In this document: positions 32,691 to 42,080 of the stretch, piece by piece
Position numbering within the stretch: position 1 is the first letter of the stretch
Layout of the letters: each line of letters begins with the position of its first letter
From: an uncultured Bacilli bacterium
GTDB lineage: Bacteria > Bacillota_I > Bacilli_A > ML615J-28 > CAG-698
NCBI GenBank assembly: GCA_934096585.1
Contig: CAKOMG010000004.1
Span: forward strand, 1 to 64,000
Direction: 5' to 3'
Length of the DNA: 64,000 nucleotides
Made by a program: the position numbers and the translations under genes
The notes under the pieces: generated by a model
Seen by the model: only the letters and a program-made list of their open reading frames with translations
Databases searched by the model: none
What the model was told of the DNA's origin: nothing

Positions 32691-35138
32691 ATGAAAGTAT
32701 TTAGAAAATTACAAGTTTTAATAATATTTTTGTTACTAGTATCGGTTGGAACAATAGTATATCATTACGCATGGAAGCCACTTCCTAGTAGTTATATACT
32801 ATATGTAGCTATATTTTTCTTAGGTATAACGGTAACATACGAATTAATTTATAAATCAGTTTTAAAAAATGCAAAAAGAACAACCTATCTTGAAGAAAAA
32901 ATGAAGTTGTGGAATAATATTTCTTTTAGAGTTAAAGATGCTGGTGAAACATCATTTAATGAGATGCCACTGGGTATTATTGTTTTCGATGATGACTTCA
33001 TTGTTGAATGGAGCAATCATTATGCTCAACAAATATTTATGAGTAATTCTTTAAATGATCGTTCTTTGGAAGTTTTAGATAAAGAATTTGCAAAATTGAT
33101 TCGTGAAAGAAAACAAAACTTTGTAGTAACAATTTATGATAAAGTTTATAAAGTTGAACACACTTTAAGAGATCATGTAATCTATTTAACAGATATTACA
33201 GATGAAACACGATTAGAAAATAAGTATAAATCTAGAACTTTAGCACTGGGAGTTTTAAACCTAGATAACTTAGATGGTGCTTTTTCAACACTTGATGCTC
33301 AAGAAAGATCTTTACATATGGCAAGAATAATTGGTATATTAACAGAGTGGGCAAAGGATTATAATATTTGTTTTAAAGGATATAGTGATGAAAGATATTT
33401 ATTAATTATGAACTATCAAATAGTTTTAGAACATACAAAAAATGGTTTTCCAGTATTAAATAAAATTCAAGAATATGGTGAAAAAGAGGGAATAAGAATT
33501 ACAACAAGTATAGGAATTTCTTGTCGTGATATTGATCCTGTTCAATTACTTGATGAAGCTAATGCCCAATTAGAATTAGCCTTGAATAGAGGAGGAAACC
33601 AAGCTATTGTAAAACTTGATGACCAAATATCTTATTATGGTGCAACTAGTGCTTCCTTTGAAACTAGAACTTCAGTATATATTCGAATAAAATCTGAAGA
33701 ACTATCAGATTTGATTAAAAATTCCAAGAAAGTCTTTATTATTGGACATAGGGAAATGGACGCTGATAGTTTTGGCTCATGTCTTGCAACGTGCAAAATA
33801 TGCCAAGCCTTGGGCAAAGATGCTAAAATTATTCTTGATGAAAAACAAATAGATGAAACAGTCGAAAATGTTTATAAAAGTATAAAAATAAATTATTCTT
33901 CTCTATTAGATTTGTTTGTTACTTCTAGTGAAGCTATCAAAGTAATAGATGAGAATTCTTTACTTATAATTGTTGATTGTCAATATCAAAATTTACTTAT
34001 GAATGATAAAGTTTATAAAAAAAGCAAAAATATTGCAATTATTGATCATCATCGTCGAAACCCAGATGCTATTAGTAATTTCAAGTTTTTATATATTCAA
34101 CCTTCTGCTTCATCAGCAGTTGAATTAGTTGCAGAAATGTTCGATTATATTGGCTGTGATGTTGATATATCTGCTATTGAAGCGACATGGATGTTAATGG
34201 GAATATTTGTTGATACAAATAGTTTTATATATAGAACTACATCAAGAACTTTTAATGTTTTAGCAAAACTGCAGTCGTATGGTGCAGATATGTCTAAAGT
34301 TCAAAGATTCTTACGTGAGAATTATGATGAATATGTAAAACGTATGGCTGTTTTAAATAACCTAGAAGTATTGGATGGCGGATTTGGAATTGCGCTTTGC
34401 GATAATGAAATATATGAAAGAAGCTTTTTAGCAAAAATTGCGGATAATATTATTACAGTAAATAATATCAAAGTAGCATTTTGTATAGGCCGTGTTGGTC
34501 CAGATTTAATTGGTATTAGTGCACGAAGTTTGGATGAAGCTAATGTACAAGTTATAATGGAACGCCTTGGTGGTGGTGGTCATTTTAATAATGCTGCTAC
34601 TCAAATACATGGTATAACAAAGGAAGAGGCAAAAGCAAGATTAATTGCTGTATTACATGAAGACAAGGATAAAGGAGAAAAAATTATGAAAGTCATTTTA
34701 ACAAAAGATGTAAAAGGAAAAGGAAAAGTTAATGATTTAATAGATATACCAGCAGGTCATGCTAATTTCTTAATCAGAAGTGGTCAAGCTATTGAAGGTA
34801 CTCCAGAAAATATTAAACAATTAGAATTAAGTAAAATTAAAGAACAACAAGACCAAGAAAAGCACTTAAGAAATATGCAAGAATTAAAAGCTAAAATTGA
34901 AAATATGACTGTTAAAGTAAGTGTTAAAGTTGGTCAAAATGGTAAATTATTTGGTACTGTAAGTACAAAGGAAATAGTTGAAGCATTTAAAAATCAAAAC
35001 GGAATTGAACTTGATAAACGAAAAATCTTATTTGACAAAACAATTGATAGTCTAGGAACATATAAAATTCCAATTGAACTTCATAAAGACGTTAAAGCAA
35101 TAATTACTTTATATGTTGTTGATCAAGGAGTTAAATAA
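32691..35138 (+). CDS. gdpP: Cyclic-di-AMP phosphodiesterase GdpP fused in frame to ribosomal protein L9
   Basis: The frame runs without a stop from GdpP into L9 (815 residues). GdpP part: two N-terminal transmembrane helices (about 5-55), a PAS-like domain, a degenerate GGDEF-like domain (about 170-310; no GGDEF motif, with GGNQAIVKL at its end), then DHH-DHHA1 phosphoesterase with D452-H453-H454 (IDHHRRNP) and GGGGHFNNAA. It hydrolyses cyclic-di-AMP at the membrane. L9 begins at residue 666. ATG 32691 has GGTGA 5 bases upstream; ATG 32679 is the alternative. Neighbouring gene order gdpP-rplI-dnaB is standard in Firmicutes, but there the two are separate genes. Confidence 0.9.
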   Translation: MKVFRKLQVLIIFLLLVSVGTIVYHYAWKPLPSSYILYVAIFFLGITVTYELIYKSVLKNAKRTTYLEEKMKLWNNISFRVKDAGETSFNEMPLGIIVFDDDFIVEWSNHYAQQIFMSNSLNDRSLEVLDKEFAKLIRERKQNFVVTIYDKVYKVEHTLRDHVIYLTDITDETRLENKYKSRTLALGVLNLDNLDGAFSTLDAQERSLHMARIIGILTEWAKDYNICFKGYSDERYLLIMNYQIVLEHTKNGFPVLNKIQEYGEKEGIRITTSIGISCRDIDPVQLLDEANAQLELALNRGGNQAIVKLDDQISYYGATSASFETRTSVYIRIKSEELSDLIKNSKKVFIIGHREMDADSFGSCLATCKICQALGKDAKIILDEKQIDETVENVYKSIKINYSSLLDLFVTSSEAIKVIDENSLLIIVDCQYQNLLMNDKVYKKSKNIAIIDHHRRNPDAISNFKFLYIQPSASSAVELVAEMFDYIGCDVDISAIEATWMLMGIFVDTNSFIYRTTSRTFNVLAKLQSYGADMSKVQRFLRENYDEYVKRMAVLNNLEVLDGGFGIALCDNEIYERSFLAKIADNIITVNNIKVAFCIGRVGPDLIGISARSLDEANVQVIMERLGGGGHFNNAATQIHGITKEEAKARLIAVLHEDKDKGEKIMKVILTKDVKGKGKVNDLIDIPAGHANFLIRSGQAIEGTPENIKQLELSKIKEQQDQEKHLRNMQELKAKIENMTVKVSVKVGQNGKLFGTVSTKEIVEAFKNQNGIELDKRKILFDKTIDSLGTYKIPIELHKDVKAIITLYVVDQGVK
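34686..35138 (+). CDS. rplI: 50S ribosomal protein L9, encoded in the 3' part of the gdpP frame
   Basis: Reading from ATG 34686 gives a complete 150-residue L9: MKVILTKDVKGKGKVNDLIDIPAGHANFLI (N-terminal rRNA-binding domain), a long charged connecting helix, and the C-terminal domain ending ITLYVVDQGVK. AAAGGAG at 34671-34677 lies 8 bases before this ATG, inside the gdpP frame, so free L9 can be made by internal initiation. The same codons are also the end of the fusion. Whether fusion, separate L9 or both exist cannot be told from DNA. Length and sequence argue that L9 is functional. Confidence 0.88.
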   Translation: MKVILTKDVKGKGKVNDLIDIPAGHANFLIRSGQAIEGTPENIKQLELSKIKEQQDQEKHLRNMQELKAKIENMTVKVSVKVGQNGKLFGTVSTKEIVEAFKNQNGIELDKRKILFDKTIDSLGTYKIPIELHKDVKAIITLYVVDQGVK

Positions 35139-36502
35139 TGGAAGAAAAGCAAGTAATGAAAATTCCTCATTCTGATGAAGCTGAACGTTACATATTAGGA
35201 TGTATGCTTATTGATCAATCAATAATTGACCAAACAATAAGTGAAATCAGTAGTGAAGATTTTTATAGTAGACCTAATAAGAATGTTATGCTTGCTATTG
35301 AAACATTAGTAAAAAATAATACAATTGTTGATTATACAACTGTCCTTGATGAATTAAAAAGATTAAATTTATTAAAAGCAACAGGCGGTAATGATTATTT
35401 ATATGCTTTAATGGAAAGTGTACCAACAGTTGCTAATATAGAAGCATACTTAACAATTCTTCATGATAAATCTTTAGAACGTAAATTATATGAAGTAGTT
35501 AATCAAATTGCATCAAACATATTAAAAGGTGATGACAATTTAACTGATCTTCTAGCTAAATCCGAAAAATCATTTTCTGATGTAATTAATCGACAAAAAG
35601 TAAGTGATTTTAAAAGAATAGATTTATTAACGGATAGTGTAATTAGTATTATTGAAGAAAATAAAAATAAAGATGGTAACTTAGTAGGAATAGATACTGG
35701 TTATGCAGATTTAAACAAAATGATTTCAGGCTTTAAGAAAAATGAGTTAATTATTTTAGCTGCAAGACCTAGTATTGGTAAATCAACATTAGCTTTAAAC
35801 TTTGCTGCTAATGCTTGTAAGAATAAAAAACATGTAGCTCTATTCTCGCTTGAAATGGGCCATGATCAATTAATTATGAGATTACTAAGTACTTATTCAG
35901 GAATATCTCTTAGTAAATTGGTAAGTGGCGATTTAACAGATGAAGAAATGCGTTTATTAATGCAAGCAAGAACAACTGTAAATAAGTTTCCATTATATAT
36001 TGATCAATCTTCAACAACAAATCTTAGAGATATAAAAGCTAAGTGTTTAAAACTTCATCGTGAGGGCCATTTAGATTTTATAATTATTGACTACTTACAA
36101 TTATTAAGTAGTGGTGAAAATCGTTTAAGCCGTGTTGAAGAAGTAAGTAAAATAAGTCGTGGATTAAAAGAAATGGCAAGATTTTTTGAAATACCTGTGC
36201 TTGCCCTTTCACAATTATCACGTAATATAGAAACAAGAGAAGATAAAAGACCAGTTCTTGCTGACTTGCGTGAATCTGGTAGTATCGAACAAGATGCAGA
36301 TATCGTAATGTTCTTACATCGCGATACACCAAAAAAGCAAGAAGGAGAAGATACAACTAAAGTCTTTAGAAGTGCAAAGACAGAATTAATAGTTGCCAAA
36401 AACCGTCAAGGCAGTACAGGCAGTGTTAATTTAATATTTAAGGGAGCACAAAGTGTTTTCGCCAGTGAAGGATCAATTGAAAAGAAAAATCAAGGAGAAT
36501 AA
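35138..36502 (+). CDS. dnaB: Replicative DNA helicase
   Basis: 454 residues, the normal DnaB length with no intein. The N-terminal helical domain (about 5-105; AERYILGCMLIDQSIID) binds primase. The RecA-like motor has Walker A ARPSIGKST, HALFSLEMGHDQL-type helicase motif, Walker B DFIIIDYLQLL and the SQLSRNIETREDKRPVLADLRESGSIEQDAD segment. The hexamer unwinds the replication fork. TAATG overlap with the preceding frame, plus AAGGAG, implies coupling with gdpP-rplI. Confidence 0.97.
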   Translation: MEEKQVMKIPHSDEAERYILGCMLIDQSIIDQTISEISSEDFYSRPNKNVMLAIETLVKNNTIVDYTTVLDELKRLNLLKATGGNDYLYALMESVPTVANIEAYLTILHDKSLERKLYEVVNQIASNILKGDDNLTDLLAKSEKSFSDVINRQKVSDFKRIDLLTDSVISIIEENKNKDGNLVGIDTGYADLNKMISGFKKNELIILAARPSIGKSTLALNFAANACKNKKHVALFSLEMGHDQLIMRLLSTYSGISLSKLVSGDLTDEEMRLLMQARTTVNKFPLYIDQSSTTNLRDIKAKCLKLHREGHLDFIIIDYLQLLSSGENRLSRVEEVSKISRGLKEMARFFEIPVLALSQLSRNIETREDKRPVLADLRESGSIEQDADIVMFLHRDTPKKQEGEDTTKVFRSAKTELIVAKNRQGSTGSVNLIFKGAQSVFASEGSIEKKNQGE

Positions 36503-36504
36503 AT

Positions 36505-37578
36505 GTGTTTAATAGATTAGAATTAATAGAAAAAAGATATAATGATATTAATGAAATGTTACAGGATCCAAGTGTTACTTGCAATGTTAAGAAAACGACA
36601 GAACTAATGAAAGAATTGAGATCATTAGGTAAAATTGTGGATGTATATCATGAATATCAAAAAATAGTAAAATCTATTCAAGATTTAAAAGAATTAACTA
36701 AAGAATCTGATCCTGAAATTGTAGAAATGGCTCAAATGGAGTTAGAAGAAATTAACGGAAAAGATGAAAAACTATTGGATGAATTGAAAATTTTACTATT
36801 ACCAAAAGATGAAAATGATGAGAAAAATGTAATCATGGAAATCAGAGGAGCTGCTGGTGGAGAAGAAGCCAATATTTTTGCAGCTGATTTATTTAGAATG
36901 TATTCGAGATATGCTGAAAGCAAGGGTTGGAAAATAGAGATTGCAGACTCACAAGAAACAGGTTTAGGTGGCTTTTCTCAAATTTCTTTTATGATATCGG
37001 GAGAAAACGTATATTCGTATTTGAAATATGAATCAGGAGCCCACCGTGTACAACGAATACCAGTAACAGAATCAAATGGTCGAATTCAAACATCAACGGC
37101 TACAGTACTTGTTATGCCAGAAGCTGAAGAAACAGAGGTAGAATTAAATATGGATGATGTTAGAATTGATACATTTTGTGCATCAGGTCCAGGAGGACAA
37201 TGTGTTAATACAACTAAATCCGCAATTCGTGTAACTCATATTCCGACAGGTATTGTAGTGTCATGTCAAGATGGAAAGAATCAACATGAAAATAAAGCTA
37301 ATGCTTTAAAAGTTTTAAAAGCTAGATTATATGATAAGATTATGGCTGATAAAGCTGAAGCCGAAGGAAAAGAAAGATTATCAAAAATTGGTAGGGGCGA
37401 TAGAAGTGAAAAAATAAGAACTTACAATTATCCACAAAATCGTGTCACAGACCATCGTATAGGTTTCACCATTCAACAATTAGATCGTGTAATGGAAGGA
37501 AAACTTGATCCTGTAATTGATGCTTTAATTCAAGAAGATCAAAAAGAATTATTATCAAAAGCAGATTTTAAAAATTAG
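36505..37578 (+). CDS. prfA: Peptide chain release factor 1
   Basis: 357 residues from GTG 36505 (AAGGAG upstream), 2 bases after dnaB. It ends translation at UAA and UAG. The GGQ motif lies in SGPGGQCVNTTKSAIRVTH, and RVQRIPVTESNGRIQTSTATV is the RF1-type stretch before it. RF1 identity fits its position upstream of prmC. The GGQ glutamine is the target of PrmC, encoded after an intervening GH18 gene. Confidence 0.96.
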   Translation: MFNRLELIEKRYNDINEMLQDPSVTCNVKKTTELMKELRSLGKIVDVYHEYQKIVKSIQDLKELTKESDPEIVEMAQMELEEINGKDEKLLDELKILLLPKDENDEKNVIMEIRGAAGGEEANIFAADLFRMYSRYAESKGWKIEIADSQETGLGGFSQISFMISGENVYSYLKYESGAHRVQRIPVTESNGRIQTSTATVLVMPEAEETEVELNMDDVRIDTFCASGPGGQCVNTTKSAIRVTHIPTGIVVSCQDGKNQHENKANALKVLKARLYDKIMADKAEAEGKERLSKIGRGDRSEKIRTYNYPQNRVTDHRIGFTIQQLDRVMEGKLDPVIDALIQEDQKELLSKADFKN

Positions 37579-37603
37579 ATTTGGATATTCCAAATCTTTT
37601 TTT
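37577..37603 (+). terminator. Terminator overlapping the prfA stop
   Basis: The stem AGATTTGGA / TCCAAATCT with a 3-base loop is followed by T7. Confidence 0.85.
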
Positions 37604-37630
37604 GTGTTTTTTAATAAAACATGATATAAT
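37602..37630 (+). promoter_or_regulatory. Promoter of the GH18 lipoprotein gene
   Basis: TTGTGT, 17 bases, TATAAT with extended TG. It begins in the terminator's T tract. Confidence 0.6.
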
Positions 37631-37649
37631 TAACCTAATGGAGAAAGAT

Positions 37650-39653
37650 ATGAAAAAATTAATTTATTGTTTATTATTTATGTTTATTATTTTGGCAGGA
37701 TGTAATCCTAAGATTGTGCAAATAGAATGTGTTCAGAACAATATAGTTGCGGATATAAAAGAATTCAATATTTCAAACTATAATTTAAAAGTGAAATATA
37801 ACAATGATAACGAAACACAACTACCAATTACTAAAGATATGATAAATAGTAGTGATTTGGAAAAGTTAAATATTTTAGGTGAGCATACTATTACTATTAA
37901 TTATGAAGGCCTATTCACTACCTTAAATATTACTTTAACAAAAAAAGTAATAGATTTTGATGTCGACTTAACAAATGTTAATAAAGAAATTGATAAGTTT
38001 AAATTATCTGATATCAAATTAATAGTTATGTATTCTGACAACTCAAAGGATACAATAGATTGTAGTAATGAAATGTTATCAGAAAAGGATAATCAAAAAC
38101 TTACAAAACTCGGCTATCATAAATTTTATATTAATTATCAAGGATTATATAAGGTTGTGGAAATAACTCTCGAAAAACATATTAACATTCGTTTTATTTG
38201 CGATGATGAAGTAATATATGAAGAAACAATTAAAGTTGGAGAAATGTTAACAAAAATTCCTGATGTAAAAGAAAAAGAAAATTATACAGGCATATGGGAT
38301 TTAGATGATTTTAGTAATTTGTGTGAAGATACAGATGTAACTGCTATATATACTTATAATAAAGAAGTATTATTTGAAGAATTAAAACAAGAATTGTTAA
38401 ATATGTATAGCAACATTACTGTGGAAAGTAATTTAAAATTAGTAACTTCATATAAAGATTGCACTATCACTTGGCAAAATGAATATATTTCAAATAATGG
38501 AACTTTATCAAGACCTTACAAGAAAACAAACTCATATCTAATTGCTACTTTAAATTATAATGGTGATCAAGAACAAATATCAATTCCTGTTACTATTGAA
38601 GGATATAAATCTTTAGATAAAGGAATAGCTTCAAATTATATTTATCGCTATTATAATAAGGTAACTGCAGAGTATTTTGATACAATGGACATTATTTATT
38701 GTGCCTTTATGGAAATAGATACTAAAGGTGGGTTTAGTGGAGTTGATGCTTCTAATAATTCTATTGCCAGTTCTAATGCAAGAGTAAGAGAAAACATTAA
38801 AAATTATATAATGCCAAAAGCTAAAGAAAAAGGAATCTATGTAATAGTTTCTTTAGGTGGTGGGGGAGCAGCGCCAAGGAATACGTTTAAAATTATTGCA
38901 GGTGATGCAACATTAAGAAAAACATTTGCTAATAACATTGTTAATTTAATAAATAATTATGGATATGATGGTGTAGATATCGATTGGGAAACTCCAACAG
39001 CAACTGAAAAAGAAAATTTCACTTTATTAACAAAAGAAATTTATGAAGCAGTTAAAAAGAACAATCCAAATCATTTTGTTACTGCCGCAATTGGTGGGGG
39101 AAAGTGGCAACCACCACGTTATGATTTAACTAACTCAGGAAAATATTTAGATTATATAAATATAATGACATATAGTATGTGTAGTGAATCAGGATATTAT
39201 CAAAATGCATTATACCCTTCATCAACGTTTCATAATGCTGAAGCAAAAGTTGGAAAAACATTAATATCATGTTCAATGGAGGAGTCAAAACAAATTTTCT
39301 TAAACTATAATATTCCAGCCTCTAAAATGATTTTTGGTTTTGCTTTTTATGGTATAAAAGAAAAACTTGTTAATGGGGTATGGTCTAGTGGTGGATCAGT
39401 CATGTATGATAAAATCAAAGCATATCAAAAAAGTGCGGATTATACATATCATTTTGATGACATTGCAAAAGTTCCATATTTATTAAGTGCTGATAAAACT
39501 ATTTTCATTACTTATGATGACCCTATGTCAATTAAAATAAAATGTAAATATGTGTTAGATAACAAAATGGCAGGAGTTATGTACTGGGAAAATGGATGTG
39601 ATACAACAGGAGATTTAGTTCATGCCATTAATGAAGGAATGAATAAAAAATAA
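37650..39653 (+). CDS. GH18-family glycoside hydrolase lipoprotein (chitinase-like)
   Basis: 667 residues from ATG 37650 (TGGAGA upstream; a longer frame from 37581 lies in the promoter). Lipobox ILAGC gives lipidated C18. Two bacterial Ig-like repeats (about 28-100 and 105-178, each ending G-x-H-x-I-N-Y-x-G-L-x-x-x-x-x-I-T-L), a small InlB-like strand module and an atrophied Ig-like domain (about 245-320) precede a GH18 barrel. The catalytic DxxDxDxE is complete: D440-G-V-D443-I-D445-W-E447. Chitin or N-acetylglucosamine glycans, including peptidoglycan, are possible substrates. Its own promoter and terminator, and its place between prfA and prmC, mark it as a later insertion. Confidence 0.92.
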   Translation: MKKLIYCLLFMFIILAGCNPKIVQIECVQNNIVADIKEFNISNYNLKVKYNNDNETQLPITKDMINSSDLEKLNILGEHTITINYEGLFTTLNITLTKKVIDFDVDLTNVNKEIDKFKLSDIKLIVMYSDNSKDTIDCSNEMLSEKDNQKLTKLGYHKFYINYQGLYKVVEITLEKHINIRFICDDEVIYEETIKVGEMLTKIPDVKEKENYTGIWDLDDFSNLCEDTDVTAIYTYNKEVLFEELKQELLNMYSNITVESNLKLVTSYKDCTITWQNEYISNNGTLSRPYKKTNSYLIATLNYNGDQEQISIPVTIEGYKSLDKGIASNYIYRYYNKVTAEYFDTMDIIYCAFMEIDTKGGFSGVDASNNSIASSNARVRENIKNYIMPKAKEKGIYVIVSLGGGGAAPRNTFKIIAGDATLRKTFANNIVNLINNYGYDGVDIDWETPTATEKENFTLLTKEIYEAVKKNNPNHFVTAAIGGGKWQPPRYDLTNSGKYLDYINIMTYSMCSESGYYQNALYPSSTFHNAEAKVGKTLISCSMEESKQIFLNYNIPASKMIFGFAFYGIKEKLVNGVWSSGGSVMYDKIKAYQKSADYTYHFDDIAKVPYLLSADKTIFITYDDPMSIKIKCKYVLDNKMAGVMYWENGCDTTGDLVHAINEGMNKK

Positions 39654-39666
39654 TATTAAATTATAA

Positions 39667-39711
39667 AAAACTAGTTTAGAAATGTTCTGATATTTCTAAA
39701 GTAGTTTTTTT
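39667..39711 (+). terminator. Terminator of the GH18 gene
   Basis: A 16-bp stem with one mismatch (39668-39683 with 39692-39707) is followed by T7. Confidence 0.85.
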
Positions 39712-39770
39712 CTGTTATAAATATATTTTTTTTTAATAAGATTTGTGATATACTATTAATGGTGAAAAGA

Positions 39771-40565
39771 ATGACATATTTGGAGTTTATTAATAATAAT
39801 AAAAATATTGAAAAAGAAGCTATAATATTGCTAATAACAGAAAAACTTAATATAGCCAAATGGGAACTAAATTTGAATGATGATATTGATGAAAAATTAA
39901 TAGATGATTTAGATTTACTAAAACAAAATATACCTGTTCAATATATTCTTGGCTATACATATTTTTACAAATCAAAGTTTATTGTTAATAAAAATGTTTT
40001 AATACCTCGCTTTGATACTGAAGTATTAGTAGAAGAAACGCTTAAAATAATAAAAAACTATAATAACCCTAAGATTTTAGATTTGTGTACAGGGTCAGGT
40101 TGCATTGGTATATCTATAAAAAAAGAAATGCCACTATTAAGTGTAACATGTATAGATATATCTATACAAGCATTGAATGTTGCTAAAATGAATGCAAAGC
40201 TTAATAATACTGAAATTACATTTGTTCAAAGTGACTTATTAAGGAATATTGAAGATACTTTTGATATAATAGTATCAAATCCTCCATATATCGATATTAA
40301 TGAAGAAGTTATGAGTTTAGTAAAAGATAATGAACCTTCTCTTGCTTTATATAGTCCAAATGAGGGATTATATCATTATGAAGAAATAATGAAGCAAGCA
40401 CAAAATCATTTATCTATGGATGGATGTATATTATTTGAAATACCATCAAATAAAGATGATAAAATCATTAAGTTAGTATTAAAATATTTTAATGAGTATA
40501 AAATAATTAAGGATAATAATCATTTAAGTAGAGTAATAATTTTAAAACAAAGGAGAACATTATGA
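39771..40565 (+). CDS. prmC: Release factor glutamine-N5 methyltransferase
   Basis: Methylates the GGQ glutamine of RF1 and RF2 with SAM. 264 residues: helical N-terminal domain with PVQYILGYTYFYKSKFIVN, a SAM loop ILDLCTGSGCIGI, and the catalytic SNPPYID motif. GGTGA lies 5 bases before ATG 39771; ATG 39759 is the alternative. Usually adjacent to prfA, it is here separated by the GH18 gene. Its TGA overlaps the next ATG (ATGA), a coupled junction and proof of TGA as stop. Confidence 0.95.
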   Translation: MTYLEFINNNKNIEKEAIILLITEKLNIAKWELNLNDDIDEKLIDDLDLLKQNIPVQYILGYTYFYKSKFIVNKNVLIPRFDTEVLVEETLKIIKNYNNPKILDLCTGSGCIGISIKKEMPLLSVTCIDISIQALNVAKMNAKLNNTEITFVQSDLLRNIEDTFDIIVSNPPYIDINEEVMSLVKDNEPSLALYSPNEGLYHYEEIMKQAQNHLSMDGCILFEIPSNKDDKIIKLVLKYFNEYKIIKDNNHLSRVIILKQRRTL

Positions 40566-41497
40566 AAATAATATTTGCGTTTTTATTTACATTTTTAATA
40601 TCGTTAGGAACTTTACAAGAAAAAGTAGATAACTTTAATACAAGTTGTAGTAATGCTTATGAATTATATTTAGTGGATAAAGAAATTGATAATGATTTGA
40701 TGTATTTAAACATTACTTTAGGAATATATGATAACCAAGCAGGATATTCTATTTGCTTTTTATCTGGTGATGCTGGAAGATACACTGCAAGAATAAAAGT
40801 TCAAGTTAGTGATAATACCTATAAACTACCCCAAGATGATAGAGGAGATTCATTATTATATTTTGTTGTGGCAGATACTGCTTCAACATTACAAATATAT
40901 TTAGGAGAAACTTGTATTGCCAGTTATGATTTGCCAAAGGTTAGTGTTGATAGTTTACGTTTGAATGAAAACTTAAAATCAGGTAATAATCAAGGGTTTA
41001 CTGAATGGGGTCTAAGTCATCAAAAAACACCTAAATTAACTTTTATATTATCAATTGTATTTTCATGTATAATTGTTCTAAGTATAGTTGTAATTCTTGT
41101 TTTAGCACTAACTAAAAAAGGTATATTTAATAAAGCAAACCGTATTGAACAAGCAAAAACAGGAATGAACTATTCAACCATGAATAATTATTCAACCATG
41201 AATAATGAAGTAGAAGTTGTTGAAGAAACTACCATTACTCCTAGTGCACCTGAAGAACCTAAAGTAAATGCGGATACCCATGAAGAACCAAAAGAAGTTT
41301 ATAAAAAAGTACATGATTACGAAAATGATGGGCGCGATGTTTCACAAATACTTATGAACAAAGGCTTTAATGTAAATTATAAAGAATTATCAATGGAAGA
41401 TAAAAACAAGGTTATGCTTGAATTAATGCGTATGAAAGATTTTAAAGAAATTACCAATGATGAATATCGTTCAGAGGTTATAAAACTATGGAGTTAG
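40562..41497 (+). CDS. Membrane protein of unknown function with extracellular and cytoplasmic domains
   Basis: 311 residues: signal-like N-terminus (1-18), an outer domain of about 150 residues rich in short beta strands, one transmembrane helix (about 160-185; LTFILSIVFSCIIVLSIVVILVLAL split by no charge), then a cytoplasmic tail. The tail holds a duplicated NYSTMN hexapeptide, a Pro/Glu-rich stretch, and a short helical C-terminal domain (DVSQILMNKGFNVNYKELSMEDKNKVMLELMRMKDF). I know no family. It is coupled to prmC (ATGA) and overlaps tsaC by 10 bases, so it is cotranscribed with translation-related enzymes, without evident link to them. Confidence 0.8.
   Translation: MKIIFAFLFTFLISLGTLQEKVDNFNTSCSNAYELYLVDKEIDNDLMYLNITLGIYDNQAGYSICFLSGDAGRYTARIKVQVSDNTYKLPQDDRGDSLLYFVVADTASTLQIYLGETCIASYDLPKVSVDSLRLNENLKSGNNQGFTEWGLSHQKTPKLTFILSIVFSCIIVLSIVVILVLALTKKGIFNKANRIEQAKTGMNYSTMNNYSTMNNEVEVVEETTITPSAPEEPKVNADTHEEPKEVYKKVHDYENDGRDVSQILMNKGFNVNYKELSMEDKNKVMLELMRMKDFKEITNDEYRSEVIKLWS
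41171..41206 (+). repeat. Perfect 18-bp tandem duplication within the membrane protein gene
   Basis: Unit tattcaaccatgaataat occurs twice (41171-41188, 41189-41206) and doubles the peptide YSTMNN. The length is a multiple of three, so the frame is kept. Confidence 0.9.
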
Positions 41498-42060
41498 TTA
41501 GCGTAGAACAATTACTTACAAAAGATATAAGAGGTTGTGTTGTGTGTTTTCCAACCGATACTGTATATGGAGTTGGGGCTATTGTTAATGATTTAGAAGC
41601 AATTAAAAAGATATATGATTTAAAAGAACGTGACTACTCTAAACCTCTTGCTATTTTAACTGCGAGTACGAAACTAGATGATTATGTTAAAAATATAACC
41701 CCTAAAGCTCGTAAACTAATGGACGAATGTTGGCCAGGAGCATTAACAATAATATTTGAAAAGAAAAAAATAATTCCTGATTTAGTTACAAGTAATTTAA
41801 GTACAGTTGGTTTTAGAATGCCTAATAGCAAAATAGCGTTACAAATTTTAAATCATTTTGGAATTATGGCAACCACTAGTGTGAATATAAGTGGTAGTAT
41901 GCCATTAAATGATTTAGATACAATTATTAAATTATTTAAAGATAAAATTGATTATATCGTAACCGATAAAGAATCACTTTCGCATGTCTCATCAACAGTA
42001 GTTAATTGCACAACTGATAAGATTAAAATTCTTCGTCAAGGAGATGTTGTAATAAATTAA
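41488..42060 (+). CDS. tsaC: L-threonylcarbamoyladenylate synthase (Sua5/YrdC/YwlC family)
   Basis: Makes threonylcarbamoyl-AMP for the t6A37 modification of tRNAs reading ANN codons. It is a short form of 190 residues without the C-terminal Sua5 domain. FPTDTVYGVGAI, KIYDLKERDYSKPLAIL, WPGALTIIFEKK and TTSVNISG are the family motifs lining the ATP/threonine cavity. It overlaps the upstream membrane protein gene by 10 bases. In Bacillus this gene (ywlC) lies in the same prfA-prmC-spoIIR neighbourhood. Confidence 0.94.
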   Translation: MELVSVEQLLTKDIRGCVVCFPTDTVYGVGAIVNDLEAIKKIYDLKERDYSKPLAILTASTKLDDYVKNITPKARKLMDECWPGALTIIFEKKKIIPDLVTSNLSTVGFRMPNSKIALQILNHFGIMATTSVNISGSMPLNDLDTIIKLFKDKIDYIVTDKESLSHVSSTVVNCTTDKIKILRQGDVVIN

Positions 42061-42080
42061 AGTGTATAAAAAGGAAAATA

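Noticed and set aside
36084..36399. Two overlapping minus-strand frames inside dnaB
   Set aside because: Antisense to the conserved DnaB motor; both are shadows.
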